A stretch of 5,674 bases of DNA, taken from CAZOMR01 sp964580655 (lineage in GTDB: Bacteria > RBG-13-61-14 > CAZOMR01). The stretch is taken from NCBI GenBank assembly GCA_964580655.1, contig CAZOMR010000214.1, positions 1-5,674 on the forward strand, given 5' to 3'. Of the stretch, positions 1 to 5,594 are shown piece after piece; position 1 is the stretch's first letter; each line of letters starts with the position of its first letter. The notes under the pieces were generated by a model. The model was not told the DNA's origin, ran no database searches, and saw only the letters and a program-made list of their open reading frames with translations. A program made the translations under genes and the position numbers.

Positions 1-75
1 AGCAGAGCCCCTACGGCCGAGAATGAAAAAAGTCACCATTTATGTCGCACACCCCGCGATGAAGTTTCGCAAGAC

Positions 76-104
76 TTGTCATTAAAAATAAAATGTGCTA
101 TTTT
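76..104 (+). promoter_or_regulatory. Sigma70-type promoter of tatA
   Basis: A -35 box TTGTCA (76-81) and a -10 box TATTTT (99-104) are separated by exactly 17 bases. A TG one base before the -10 box (96-97) makes it an extended -10. Transcription would start near 111, leaving a leader of about 37 bases before the tatA ATG at 148. The flanking DNA is AT-rich, as expected for a promoter. This is a consensus match only. Confidence 0.6.
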
Positions 105-135
105 AATCTGGAAACTAATTTTGTCCCTTAGCCAC

Positions 136-141
136 AGGGGG
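136..141 (+). promoter_or_regulatory. Ribosome binding site of tatA
   Basis: AGGGGG lies six bases before the ATG at 148, a good Shine-Dalgarno match with good spacing. It fixes the start of the short tatA gene. Confidence 0.7.
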
Positions 142-147
142 TAAGAA

Positions 148-342
148 ATGTTCGGGTTAGGAACATGGGAATTAATTCTGATTCTGTTGATCATCCTGGT
201 CATTTTCGGCGCAGGCAAGCTTCCGGAACTCGGGGCCAATCTGGGCAAGGGCATCAAGAATTTTCGGAAATCAATCCAGGAGACCAAGGATGTTCTGCCG
301 GATAAGGAAAAGGCTGAATCAGGGAGCGAAGAGAAAAAGTAA
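148..342 (+). CDS. tatA: Twin-arginine translocase subunit TatA/E
   Basis: This 64-residue protein is a TatA/TatE-family pore component of the Tat system, which exports folded proteins with twin-arginine signal peptides across the inner membrane. The hallmarks are all visible: a polar Glu at position 8 near the start of the single membrane helix (about residues 7-22), the FG hinge (VIFGAGKLPELG, residues 18-29), and an amphipathic helix carrying the LGKGIKNFRKS motif (residues 32-42). A short, charged, Lys/Glu-rich tail follows, as is usual. The length fits compact TatA proteins. TatA and TatE cannot be told apart by sequence alone, and the motif order fits TatA/E better than TatB. The start is fixed by AGGGGG six bases upstream. 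The gene has its own promoter, stands alone without tatC in the window, and converges on the next gene with a 21-base gap. Confidence 0.95.
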   Translation: MFGLGTWELILILLIILVIFGAGKLPELGANLGKGIKNFRKSIQETKDVLPDKEKAESGSEEKK

Positions 343-363
343 GATTAACCTCTATCCATTGAT

Positions 364-1173
364 TTAGCCATCCTCTTCAACGCCCCCCAACTCGGTTTGC
401 TTTTTTTTCAAGATATCCTGCGCGGCCTCTTGTAACCTCGGATGAAGCACCTGGCTTTCCGCCACCTCTATCAGGTCCTGCTCAAGGAGAAAATTCAAAA
501 GGCTTAGCGATATCTGCGGCGGGCAGTAGGGATTATTCACAAGGGCTTTCTTCACCGAGTAATGGTTGATCCAACGCAGGTTGCGATACACTATCCAGAG
601 CACCTGCTGATTTGTAGGCCGCTTGGATGCTATCTTGATAACCTCTTTAATGGTCAAATACGGGTTCTGGAGGAGATTATGAATAACCGCCGGGTGCTGA
701 TCATGTAGAATCCGGTTCAAGAAATCACGATCCCTGCTCCGTGCCAGACTCTTCTTTTCACCCAATGTGATCTCCCTGACTCGCACATCTTCATAAGGCT
801 CATCTGTATCCGAGGCATGACGCGCCGGAGGCACGCTGGACATAAATCGTACCACTTCCTGATAATCCTTGCGTCTGGCCAGGGTATAGACATCGCTCAT
901 CCTGGCATACCCTACATGTATGGAGAGGCGGCGGGCATCGGAGACAGTGCGGAATCCGTCCTGGTAGAGCGGGATGCGCTCCTGCGCTTTATCCGCGATG
1001 ATCCGCATGATCTCGAGAATCATCTCCGGGGGCAGGCGCTTCAGCTTCTTGCCAAGGGCATAGGACCGCTGATTGCGATCAAGTATCCCTGATACCTGCC
1101 TCAGTAGTTTCTCCGCAAGCCTCTCAGCCTCTTTGGGGTCAACATCCATTGTCATTGAATAAAAAGGGGGCAT
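364..1173 (-). CDS. Uncharacterised helical-repeat protein with NPY repeats
   Basis: This is a protein of 269 residues with no function I can name. It has no signal peptide or membrane helix, so it is probably cytoplasmic. The N-terminal half (residues 12-110) is charged and helical. The C-terminal half contains a degenerate repeat: HPAVIHNLLQNPY (160-172) matches HYSVKKALVNNPY (204-216), each followed by a helix of similar length, with a weaker third unit near 236-255. This resembles HEAT-like or leucine-rich-variant repeat scaffolds seen in deltaproteobacterial hypothetical proteins, which usually bind other proteins; that parallel is inferred. It lies downstream of the zinc-ribbon gene on the same strand. 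The start is uncertain. ATG at 1173 has GGGGG six bases upstream, but both sit in a hairpin. ATG at 1155 or 1149 (residues 7 and 9) would lie beyond the hairpin but have no visible ribosome binding site. Confidence 0.8.
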   Translation of the reverse strand: MPPFYSMTMDVDPKEAERLAEKLLRQVSGILDRNQRSYALGKKLKRLPPEMILEIMRIIADKAQERIPLYQDGFRTVSDARRLSIHVGYARMSDVYTLARRKDYQEVVRFMSSVPPARHASDTDEPYEDVRVREITLGEKKSLARSRDRDFLNRILHDQHPAVIHNLLQNPYLTIKEVIKIASKRPTNQQVLWIVYRNLRWINHYSVKKALVNNPYCPPQISLSLLNFLLEQDLIEVAESQVLHPRLQEAAQDILKKKQTELGGVEEDG

Positions 1174-1187
1174 CCCCGGCCCCCTTT
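1161..1187 (-). terminator. Hairpin with T-run between the two minus-strand genes
   Basis: Read on the minus strand, AAAGGGGGC (1187-1179) pairs perfectly with GCCCCCTTT (1171-1163) around a seven-base loop, and the T-run continues to 1161. It begins about 20 bases after the stop codon of the zinc-ribbon gene (TGA at 1209-1207), the usual place for an intrinsic terminator. It also overlaps the GGGGG and the first ATG of the downstream gene, so it could instead, or also, control translation of that gene. The stem is short (9 bp), so termination may be partial. Confidence 0.55.
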
Positions 1188-1206
1188 ATTTCATTTATGC
1201 GCCGGA

Positions 1207-2637
1207 TCAGGGAATAGTTCCAGACTCACTCTCCAGGGCATCCATAGCATCGGAGTCAATGTAGTGACTCACCTCGGTCTTATAGTTCTTCACGCTGGAC
1301 ATGTGCACACTGAAAAAGACCACGGTAAAAGGCAGGGTCTGGTCCTGATTGATGTTGACATTACTCATTGTCCGGCCTGATCGGCCATTCATGAAGCTCT
1401 CTATGGTCTGACGATCCAGGTTGACAAGCTCATCATGGGTAAAGGTCACATCGCAATAACCCTTCTTGCTCGTCAGAATCTGCTTGTCTTCACCAAAGAG
1501 TTGAACATCCACCTGAATGAAACTCTTGGGCTTGCGAAAGGTATTCTGCACTTTCCCTGTGAAAACCAGGATGTTCCTTCCATCTGAGCGCCGTACCTGG
1601 AAGTATTTCACCGTATCCTTCAATACCTCCACTGTCCCGGTATCCGGCTCCTCAATCACCCCAAGTGAAATGAGCAGACTCTGGATCACAGGCACCTCTT
1701 TCAACTTGCTGAAATTTCCGCTCTTTACATCATTAAAGGTAAAGGTGCCCTTATAGTTCAAGTAATACAGAACCCCTCCAATTACCAGACTCACAATTAT
1801 CACCGTAAGAAGCGCTCTAAGGGCTGTCCTGTTTTGCTCCACCGGCTCGTGCCGAATAACAGGTCTTCCAGGGGCTTCCTTTGTGACCGGCATAGGCCCC
1901 AAGGGCGGAGCCTCGCTTTCCATATCCAGGGAGGCCTCGAGTTCATCCCGGACAGGGGCTTGTGACTTATCCGACCGGACGAATCCTCCGACTTCATCGG
2001 ACTCGGCAGGCCCTGCCTCACCGCCCAGATTAAAATCGGACAATCCTTCCCCATCATCAAACTTGAAGTCACCGAAACTATCTTCATCTTGCCGCGCTGA
2101 TTCCGGTTTGGACCCGAAATCAAAATCTTCTCCTCCAATGAGGTCATCATCGGGCATCTGCGGCATATCATCCGACAAACTCACATTGCCCCATTCCTTG
2201 TTATCTGAGACAGGGGCTGAAGGCTCCGGTGCAGGAGCCTCGGAAGCATCTAAACTTTTATCGTCAAAGTCAAAATCAGCGAAGTCATCGCTCGCAGGGA
2301 GCTTCTTCTCAACAGGCTGGGCTAAATCTTCTTCATCGCCCACGTTGAAATCCACGCTGGAAGAAGGGGCATCCGGCACCCGTTCAGTGGGTGTATCCGG
2401 CTCTTTTGCACCACCAGCTTCTTCTCCGCCCAGGTCAATATCATCCGAAAACGAAAAATCCTGGAATGGGTCTTCAGACGGGGATGAGCTTTCCAGGGAA
2501 AAGTCAGGTGTCCCCGAGGGCTTTTTGACAGTAAAAACATGCTTGCATTTAGAACACCGGACTTTTATGCCCTTTTCAGTGATCTTGCTGTCATCAAGCT
2601 TGAACTTGGACTTACACTCTTCGCACTCAACAATCAT
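1207..2637 (-). CDS. Zinc-ribbon, acidic-linker, single-span membrane protein (MJ0042/DUF3426-like)
   Basis: This protein has 476 residues from the start chosen here. The N-terminus (residues 1-38) is an MJ0042-type zinc ribbon with metal ligands C5xxC8 and C28xxC31. Residues 40-265 are a low-complexity linker rich in Asp, Glu, Ser and Pro, with repeated Phe-Asp motifs (DFSFSDD, FADFDFDD, EDFDFG, FGDFKFDD). One membrane helix follows at about residues 273-293 (ALLTVIIVSLVIGGVLYYL). The C-terminal part (about 338-464) resembles a DUF3426-type beta-rich domain, probably outside the cytoplasm. Such proteins are common in deltaproteobacteria and their role is unknown. The ATG at 2637 is preferred over an in-frame ATG at 2715. 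It starts directly at the ribbon (MIVECEECKSKF), has GGGGA six bases upstream, and lies about 33 bases after the predicted transcription start, whereas 2715 lies upstream of that promoter. The gene is transcribed away from the ECF operon. Confidence 0.88.
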   Translation of the reverse strand: MIVECEECKSKFKLDDSKITEKGIKVRCSKCKHVFTVKKPSGTPDFSLESSSPSEDPFQDFSFSDDIDLGGEEAGGAKEPDTPTERVPDAPSSSVDFNVGDEEDLAQPVEKKLPASDDFADFDFDDKSLDASEAPAPEPSAPVSDNKEWGNVSLSDDMPQMPDDDLIGGEDFDFGSKPESARQDEDSFGDFKFDDGEGLSDFNLGGEAGPAESDEVGGFVRSDKSQAPVRDELEASLDMESEAPPLGPMPVTKEAPGRPVIRHEPVEQNRTALRALLTVIIVSLVIGGVLYYLNYKGTFTFNDVKSGNFSKLKEVPVIQSLLISLGVIEEPDTGTVEVLKDTVKYFQVRRSDGRNILVFTGKVQNTFRKPKSFIQVDVQLFGEDKQILTSKKGYCDVTFTHDELVNLDRQTIESFMNGRSGRTMSNVNINQDQTLPFTVVFFSVHMSSVKNYKTEVSHYIDSDAMDALESESGTIP

Positions 2638-2642
2638 TCCCT

Positions 2643-2647
2643 GTCCC
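2643..2647 (-). promoter_or_regulatory. Ribosome binding site of the zinc-ribbon gene
   Basis: On the minus strand the bases read GGGGA, then six bases (CAGGGA), then the ATG at 2637. This purine-rich stretch supports 2637 as the true start. Confidence 0.5.
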
Positions 2648-2676
2648 CGGAGACCGAAAACCCCCTTTATTATTCT

Positions 2677-2705
2677 ATCATAATTTACTATAGCGAACCT
2701 TTCAA
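2677..2705 (-). promoter_or_regulatory. Sigma70-type promoter of the zinc-ribbon gene
   Basis: On the minus strand, TTGAAA (2705-2700) and TATGAT (2682-2677) are separated by exactly 17 bases, each matching five of six consensus positions. Transcription would start near 2670, giving a leader of about 33 bases to the ATG at 2637. This is the strongest promoter match in the window and is the main argument for the shorter gene start. Confidence 0.7.
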
Positions 2706-2751
2706 AACAAATCAAGAGAAATTTTTCGGCAGAAAATTAAGGCTTTTGGGG

Positions 2752-2771
2752 GAACTCCTGTTCTTGCGAAC
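2752..2771. repeat. Interlocked palindrome GAAC-N4-GTTC-N4-GAAC
   Basis: GAAC (2752-2755), GTTC (2760-2763) and GAAC (2768-2771) are spaced by exactly four bases, so GTTC can pair with either neighbour. The site lies between the -35 boxes of the two divergent promoters, where an activator or repressor could bind. GAAC-N4-GTTC is also the core of the LexA box known from Gram-positive bacteria, but nothing else links this locus to the SOS response. The regulator is unknown. Confidence 0.3.
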
Positions 2772-2801
2772 TGCCATGGATAGTTTTCAAGTTTGTAATG
2801 A

Positions 2802-2830
2802 TTGCCCTTCTTCGCGAGCCGTGCTATTTT
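2802..2830 (+). promoter_or_regulatory. Predicted promoter of the ECF operon (leaderless)
   Basis: TTGCCC (2802-2807, four of six -35 positions) and TATTTT (2825-2830) are 17 bases apart, with a TG one base before the -10 box (2822-2823), the same extended -10 arrangement as at tatA. Transcription would start at about 2837-2838, which is the ATG of the double ATPase gene. This fits the complete lack of a Shine-Dalgarno sequence before that ATG, where a run of seven T's (2827-2833) lies instead. The TTG of the -35 box could otherwise be misread as an early start codon. Confidence 0.45.
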
Positions 2831-2837
2831 TTTAGTG

Positions 2838-4529
2838 ATGTCAAGGGCGATTGAGATTGAGGGCCTTTCTTTTCGGTATCGCAGGAGCACTGGGGATGCC
2901 TTGCGCAAGATAACTTATCTTCAGGAACCCGGCGAGGCCGTGGCAATTGTGGGTCGCTCTGGTGCAGGAAAGTCCAGTTTGGTCAGGTGTTTGAATCGCA
3001 TCATCCCGAAATTTTTTCCCGGAGATTTTCAAGGCCAAATAGGGTTGTTTGGCAAGGACATCCGGGGTCTGCGGCCTTTTGAGCTGGCTGATCGAGTCGG
3101 GGTAGTGCTTCAGGATTTCGAGTCACAACTCTTTTCCTCGCAAGCAGAACTGGATGTGGCTTTCGGCCCGGAGAACCTGGGGCTGGGACGCGAGGAGATA
3201 CAGAGACGCGTGAGCGAGGCCCTGGCGCGTGTCGGGATGCTGGATTATCGAGAGCGCGATCCGGGCACACTTTCAGGGGGGCAGAAACAGAGGCTGGCCA
3301 TAGCCACGGTGCTGGCCCTGCATCCCCGAATACTGGCTCTGGATGAGGCGACCACGGACCTTGATCCGGTCGGCAGGGAGGAAATAACCTCTATTGTCCG
3401 ACAGCTTGGCCAGGGCGCGATCTCGCTTGTGTTAGTGGAACACGAGCCGGAAGAACTACGCATGGTGGACCGTGTTGTCATTCTCAAACAGGGGATGGTG
3501 GAAAGGGAGGGACCTGTAGAGGAGATACTCGGAGATGTAGAAGGGCTTGAGACCGCGGGAGTCAGGCCCCCGGATGCGGCAAAACTCTTTTCAGAGATGG
3601 GCTTTGCTGAGCGGCCCATTCGGGTGGAGCAAGCTGTTGAGCTTTTGCAAAGGGCTGGAGAGCGCTTTTCTGAAACCGGGATTCAGCGGCTTAGAGTTCT
3701 GGACCAGGAGGCCAGCAATGGCGTAGGGGACACGATCTTGCATGTGGAAGGCTTGGGTCATTCATATCCGGGCGGGACCGAGGCGCTGAAAGGCGTGGAC
3801 CTCCAGGTGCGGGAACGCGAATTCCTGGCAGTTGTAGGACAGAACGGCTCTGGAAAGACCACGCTGGTCAAGCATCTCAATGGTCTGCTCCGGCCCACCA
3901 GGGGCGAGGTATTTTTTCAAGGCCGTTCTATCAAGGAATCGAGCGTATCTGAGCTGGGCAAGGAGATAGGTTTTGTGTTTCAGAACCCTGATCATCAGAT
4001 ATTTTCATCAAGCGTGAAAGAGGAGATAGCGTTTGGCCCGCGCAATCATGGTTTCAGCGAAAAGGATATAAAGGACAGGGTGGAACGCGCGCTCGAACTG
4101 GTAGGCCTTACCGGCCTTGAGAAAAGCGACCCCTTTATCATGACCAGGGGCGAGCGACAGCGGGTGGCTGTGGCCTCGATCCTGGCCATGGGCCCGCGTG
4201 TGATTATCCTGGACGAGCCCACCACCGGGCTGGACTACACTGAACAGGTGGCGGTGATGGAGATGCTCGCCGAGCTGAACCGCAAGGGCCATACCATCAT
4301 CATCATCACGCACACCCTCTGGCTTGTGGCCAGATATGCACACCGCGTGGTATTGATGGCAGAAGGCCGGATCATAGCGCACGGAGGCTCAAGGGAAGTG
4401 CTGGCCCGGCGCGAGACCCTGGCCCGCGCTTCACTCAAACCCCCGGAGATCATCGAGATCGGAGAGGCATTCGGATTTCCAACATTGTCCGTGCAGGAAT
4501 TTATAGGCCTGGCAAGGGAATCCGCATAA
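2838..4529 (+). CDS. ECF transporter ATPase, two fused ATP-binding domains (EcfA/CbiO type)
   Basis: This protein of 563 residues carries both ATPase domains of an energy-coupling-factor importer for a vitamin or metal ion; it acts at the inner face of the membrane. Domain 1 has Walker A GRSGAGKSS (39-47), Q-loop Gln92, signature LSGGQ (145-149), Walker B ILALDE (165-170) and switch His202. Domain 2 has Walker A GQNGSGKTT (334-342), Q-loop Gln382, an altered signature MTRGE (435-439), Walker B VIILDE (455-460) and switch His492. Both Walker B glutamates are present. Each half ends in a similar PP-x-helix tail (about 243-270 and 534-559), which indicates an internal duplication. The FQNPDHQIFSSSV stretch after the Q-loop is typical of EcfA/CbiO. 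ATG 2838 is chosen because family proteins begin just before the first strand (AIEIEGLSF); a TTG at 2802 would add 12 atypical residues. The stop overlaps the next gene's ATG by one base. The substrate is unknown. Confidence 0.93.
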   Translation: MSRAIEIEGLSFRYRRSTGDALRKITYLQEPGEAVAIVGRSGAGKSSLVRCLNRIIPKFFPGDFQGQIGLFGKDIRGLRPFELADRVGVVLQDFESQLFSSQAELDVAFGPENLGLGREEIQRRVSEALARVGMLDYRERDPGTLSGGQKQRLAIATVLALHPRILALDEATTDLDPVGREEITSIVRQLGQGAISLVLVEHEPEELRMVDRVVILKQGMVEREGPVEEILGDVEGLETAGVRPPDAAKLFSEMGFAERPIRVEQAVELLQRAGERFSETGIQRLRVLDQEASNGVGDTILHVEGLGHSYPGGTEALKGVDLQVREREFLAVVGQNGSGKTTLVKHLNGLLRPTRGEVFFQGRSIKESSVSELGKEIGFVFQNPDHQIFSSSVKEEIAFGPRNHGFSEKDIKDRVERALELVGLTGLEKSDPFIMTRGERQRVAVASILAMGPRVIILDEPTTGLDYTEQVAVMEMLAELNRKGHTIIIITHTLWLVARYAHRVVLMAEGRIIAHGGSREVLARRETLARASLKPPEIIEIGEAFGFPTLSVQEFIGLARESA

Positions 4530-5305
4530 TGAGCCTTTATCTTTACTCGGAACGAATATCATTCCTTCACAAGCTCCACCCTGTCTCGAAGATCATCGGG
4601 CTTTTGCTAAGCTTTGTCGCGGCATTGGCTTTTAGCCACCCTCTTTATATTCTTCCGCTTGCGATCCTTGTCATCATACCCGGATTGAGAGCAGGAGCAG
4701 GGGATGGCCTGCATAGGGTCTGGCCCCTTATGATCGCAATCGGCCTTGCAAGCTTTCTGCTGTGGGGGGTTTTCTTTCCGGGAAAGACCGTTGTCTATTC
4801 CCTTGCACCTTTTTGCATCACTCGCGAGGCATTACTCTACGGGGCCGGGATGGCAATTCGTCTCAATCTCATGCTCTTCTGCGGACTGATCTTCCTTGCC
4901 AGCACAAGGATTGAAGACTTCACCGCCGGTCTATCTGTCATGGGCATCCCCTTCTCACTCAGCTTCGCCCTGTCCTTGAGCTTTCGCCTTGTTCCCATCT
5001 TCTCGGAAACCACGCAGACCATAATTCAGGCCCAGCGCTGTCGGGGACTCGAGACGGAAAGTAAGGGACTGATAAAAAGGATGTTCGCTTACCTGCCACT
5101 CCTGGTGCCCGTCTTCGCAAGCGCTCTGCGGCGCACGGACCAGTTAGCGGTAGCGCTGGAGTCCAAGGGGTTCGGATCCAAAATAAAGCGGACAACCTAC
5201 AGAGAGTATCTGTTCAGAGGCCAAGATGTAATCTTTCTCCTTGCGATGATCGTAATCTCCGCAGGATCTGTAACTATCAGAATTCTTGGCATGGGTGCGG
5301 TTTAA
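4529..5305 (+). CDS. ECF transporter transmembrane coupling protein (EcfT/CbiQ family)
   Basis: This 258-residue membrane protein is the T component that links the ATPases to an S component in an ECF importer. Hydrophobic segments are visible at about residues 22-52 (probably two spans), 64-84, 100-124, 141-159 and 233-254. The diagnostic cytoplasmic part holds two coupling helices whose Ala-Arg-Gly motifs dock onto the ATPases. They appear here in variant form: CRG (171-173, in IIQAQRCRGLE) and SKG (212-214, in LAVALESKGFG). The nearby SFRLVPIF (151-158) and RRTDQLAVALE (201-211) stretches are also typical of the family, and the length is normal. The ATG shares a base with the preceding TAA (TAATG), so translation is probably coupled to the ATPase gene. 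No terminator with a T-run was found after the stop codon. Confidence 0.92.
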   Translation: MSLYLYSERISFLHKLHPVSKIIGLLLSFVAALAFSHPLYILPLAILVIIPGLRAGAGDGLHRVWPLMIAIGLASFLLWGVFFPGKTVVYSLAPFCITREALLYGAGMAIRLNLMLFCGLIFLASTRIEDFTAGLSVMGIPFSLSFALSLSFRLVPIFSETTQTIIQAQRCRGLETESKGLIKRMFAYLPLLVPVFASALRRTDQLAVALESKGFGSKIKRTTYREYLFRGQDVIFLLAMIVISAGSVTIRILGMGAV

Positions 5306-5375
5306 GTCCAGAGGCTTAACTAAACAAGTTAGTGCCTGACCCCTTTCTTAGTAGACCCCTTTCTTAGTAGTATTA
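5306..5375. other. Intergenic stretch between ecfT-like gene and transposase remnant
   Basis: No gene is visible here. The stretch has a weak 5-bp hairpin (ACTAA/TTAGT, 5319-5333) without a T-run and then the 16-bp tandem duplication described separately. The GTGCCTGACCCC at 5332-5343 has the look of a dispersed intergenic repeat, but this cannot be confirmed from a single window. Confidence 0.5.
5338..5369. repeat. Perfect 16-bp tandem duplication
   Basis: GACCCCTTTCTTAGTA occurs twice in a row without a mismatch (5338-5353 and 5354-5369). It lies directly before the first recognisable residues of the transposase remnant, so it may mark the edge of an old insertion or a slippage event. A third copy does not follow. 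Confidence 0.9.
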
Positions 5376-5583
5376 GTGAAGGATGTTCCTGCGAGTGTGT
5401 CCAGGCTTAAAGGCGCTTTAAGGGGGCTGGATTCGCCGGTATGGGTGATGGTTGAGTCGAGCAGTATGGCTCCTTTTGTGAAGGACTGTATAGATGGATT
5501 GGTTGATAGGGTGGATAGTATGCGAGACTCGTGAGAACCGTTGGATAGCGAGGAGCGAGGACAAGAGCGACCAGGCCTACCAT
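5376..5583 (+). pseudogene. Decayed IS110-like transposase fragment
   Basis: This is a broken piece of what looks like an IS110-family (DEDD) transposase, amino-terminal catalytic region. In one frame, 5382-5513 reads a coherent segment containing VWVMVESSSMAPFVKD and ending DGLVDRV, with a candidate catalytic Glu at codon 5454. That frame stops at TGA 5532-5534. The next frame picks up without a break at 5515 as IVCETRENRWIARSEDKSDQA and ends at 5593-5595 (TGA). One extra base near 5513-5514 explains the shift: removing a G gives a continuous DRV-IVCETREN. The KSDQA segment matches the usual KxDxxDA motif, but the expected second Asp-Ala is missing, which suggests a further small deletion. 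The start, the first catalytic Asp and the whole C-terminal half are absent. The family call is from motif memory, not a search. An opposite-strand open frame over the same DNA is a shadow. Confidence 0.65.
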
Positions 5584-5594
5584 GAGTCATCCTG

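Noticed and set aside
1..85. Possible end of an upstream gene, or a tiny frame from ATG 23 (MKKVTIYVAHPAMK)
   Set aside because: Frames here are too short to judge; the 20-codon frame has no ribosome binding site and ends at the tatA promoter.
33..287. 84-codon minus-strand open frame over the tatA promoter and gene
   Set aside because: It is antisense to a certain tatA gene and has no family features.
1883..2683. Long plus-strand open frame (266 codons), Ser/Pro-rich
   Set aside because: It mirrors the Asp/Glu/Ser-rich linker of the minus-strand zinc-ribbon gene; low-complexity coding DNA often leaves the opposite strand open. It has no recognisable domain.
2802..2837. TTG start adding 12 residues to the double ATPase
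   Set aside because: It has no ribosome binding site, the added residues are not family-like, and the TTG fits as part of a -35 box.
2706..2837. Riboswitch before the ECF operon
   Set aside because: No cobalamin, thiamine, FMN, preQ1 or other vitamin riboswitch core was recognised, and the predicted transcription start leaves no room for one.
4008..4453. Minus-strand open frames over the second ATPase domain
   Set aside because: They are shadows of a gene with all motifs intact.
5319..5333. Small hairpin ACTAA/TTAGT after the EcfT-like gene
   Set aside because: The stem is only 5 bp, AT-rich, and not followed by a T-run, so it is not a convincing terminator.
5406..5422. Palindrome CTTAAAG-gcg-CTTTAAG
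   Set aside because: It is a perfect 7-bp inverted repeat, but it lies within the former coding sequence of the transposase remnant (SRLKGALRG) and is probably a chance result of codon use.
5348..5590. 80-codon minus-strand open frame
   Set aside because: It is antisense to the transposase remnant, whose forward frames give recognisable protein sequence.
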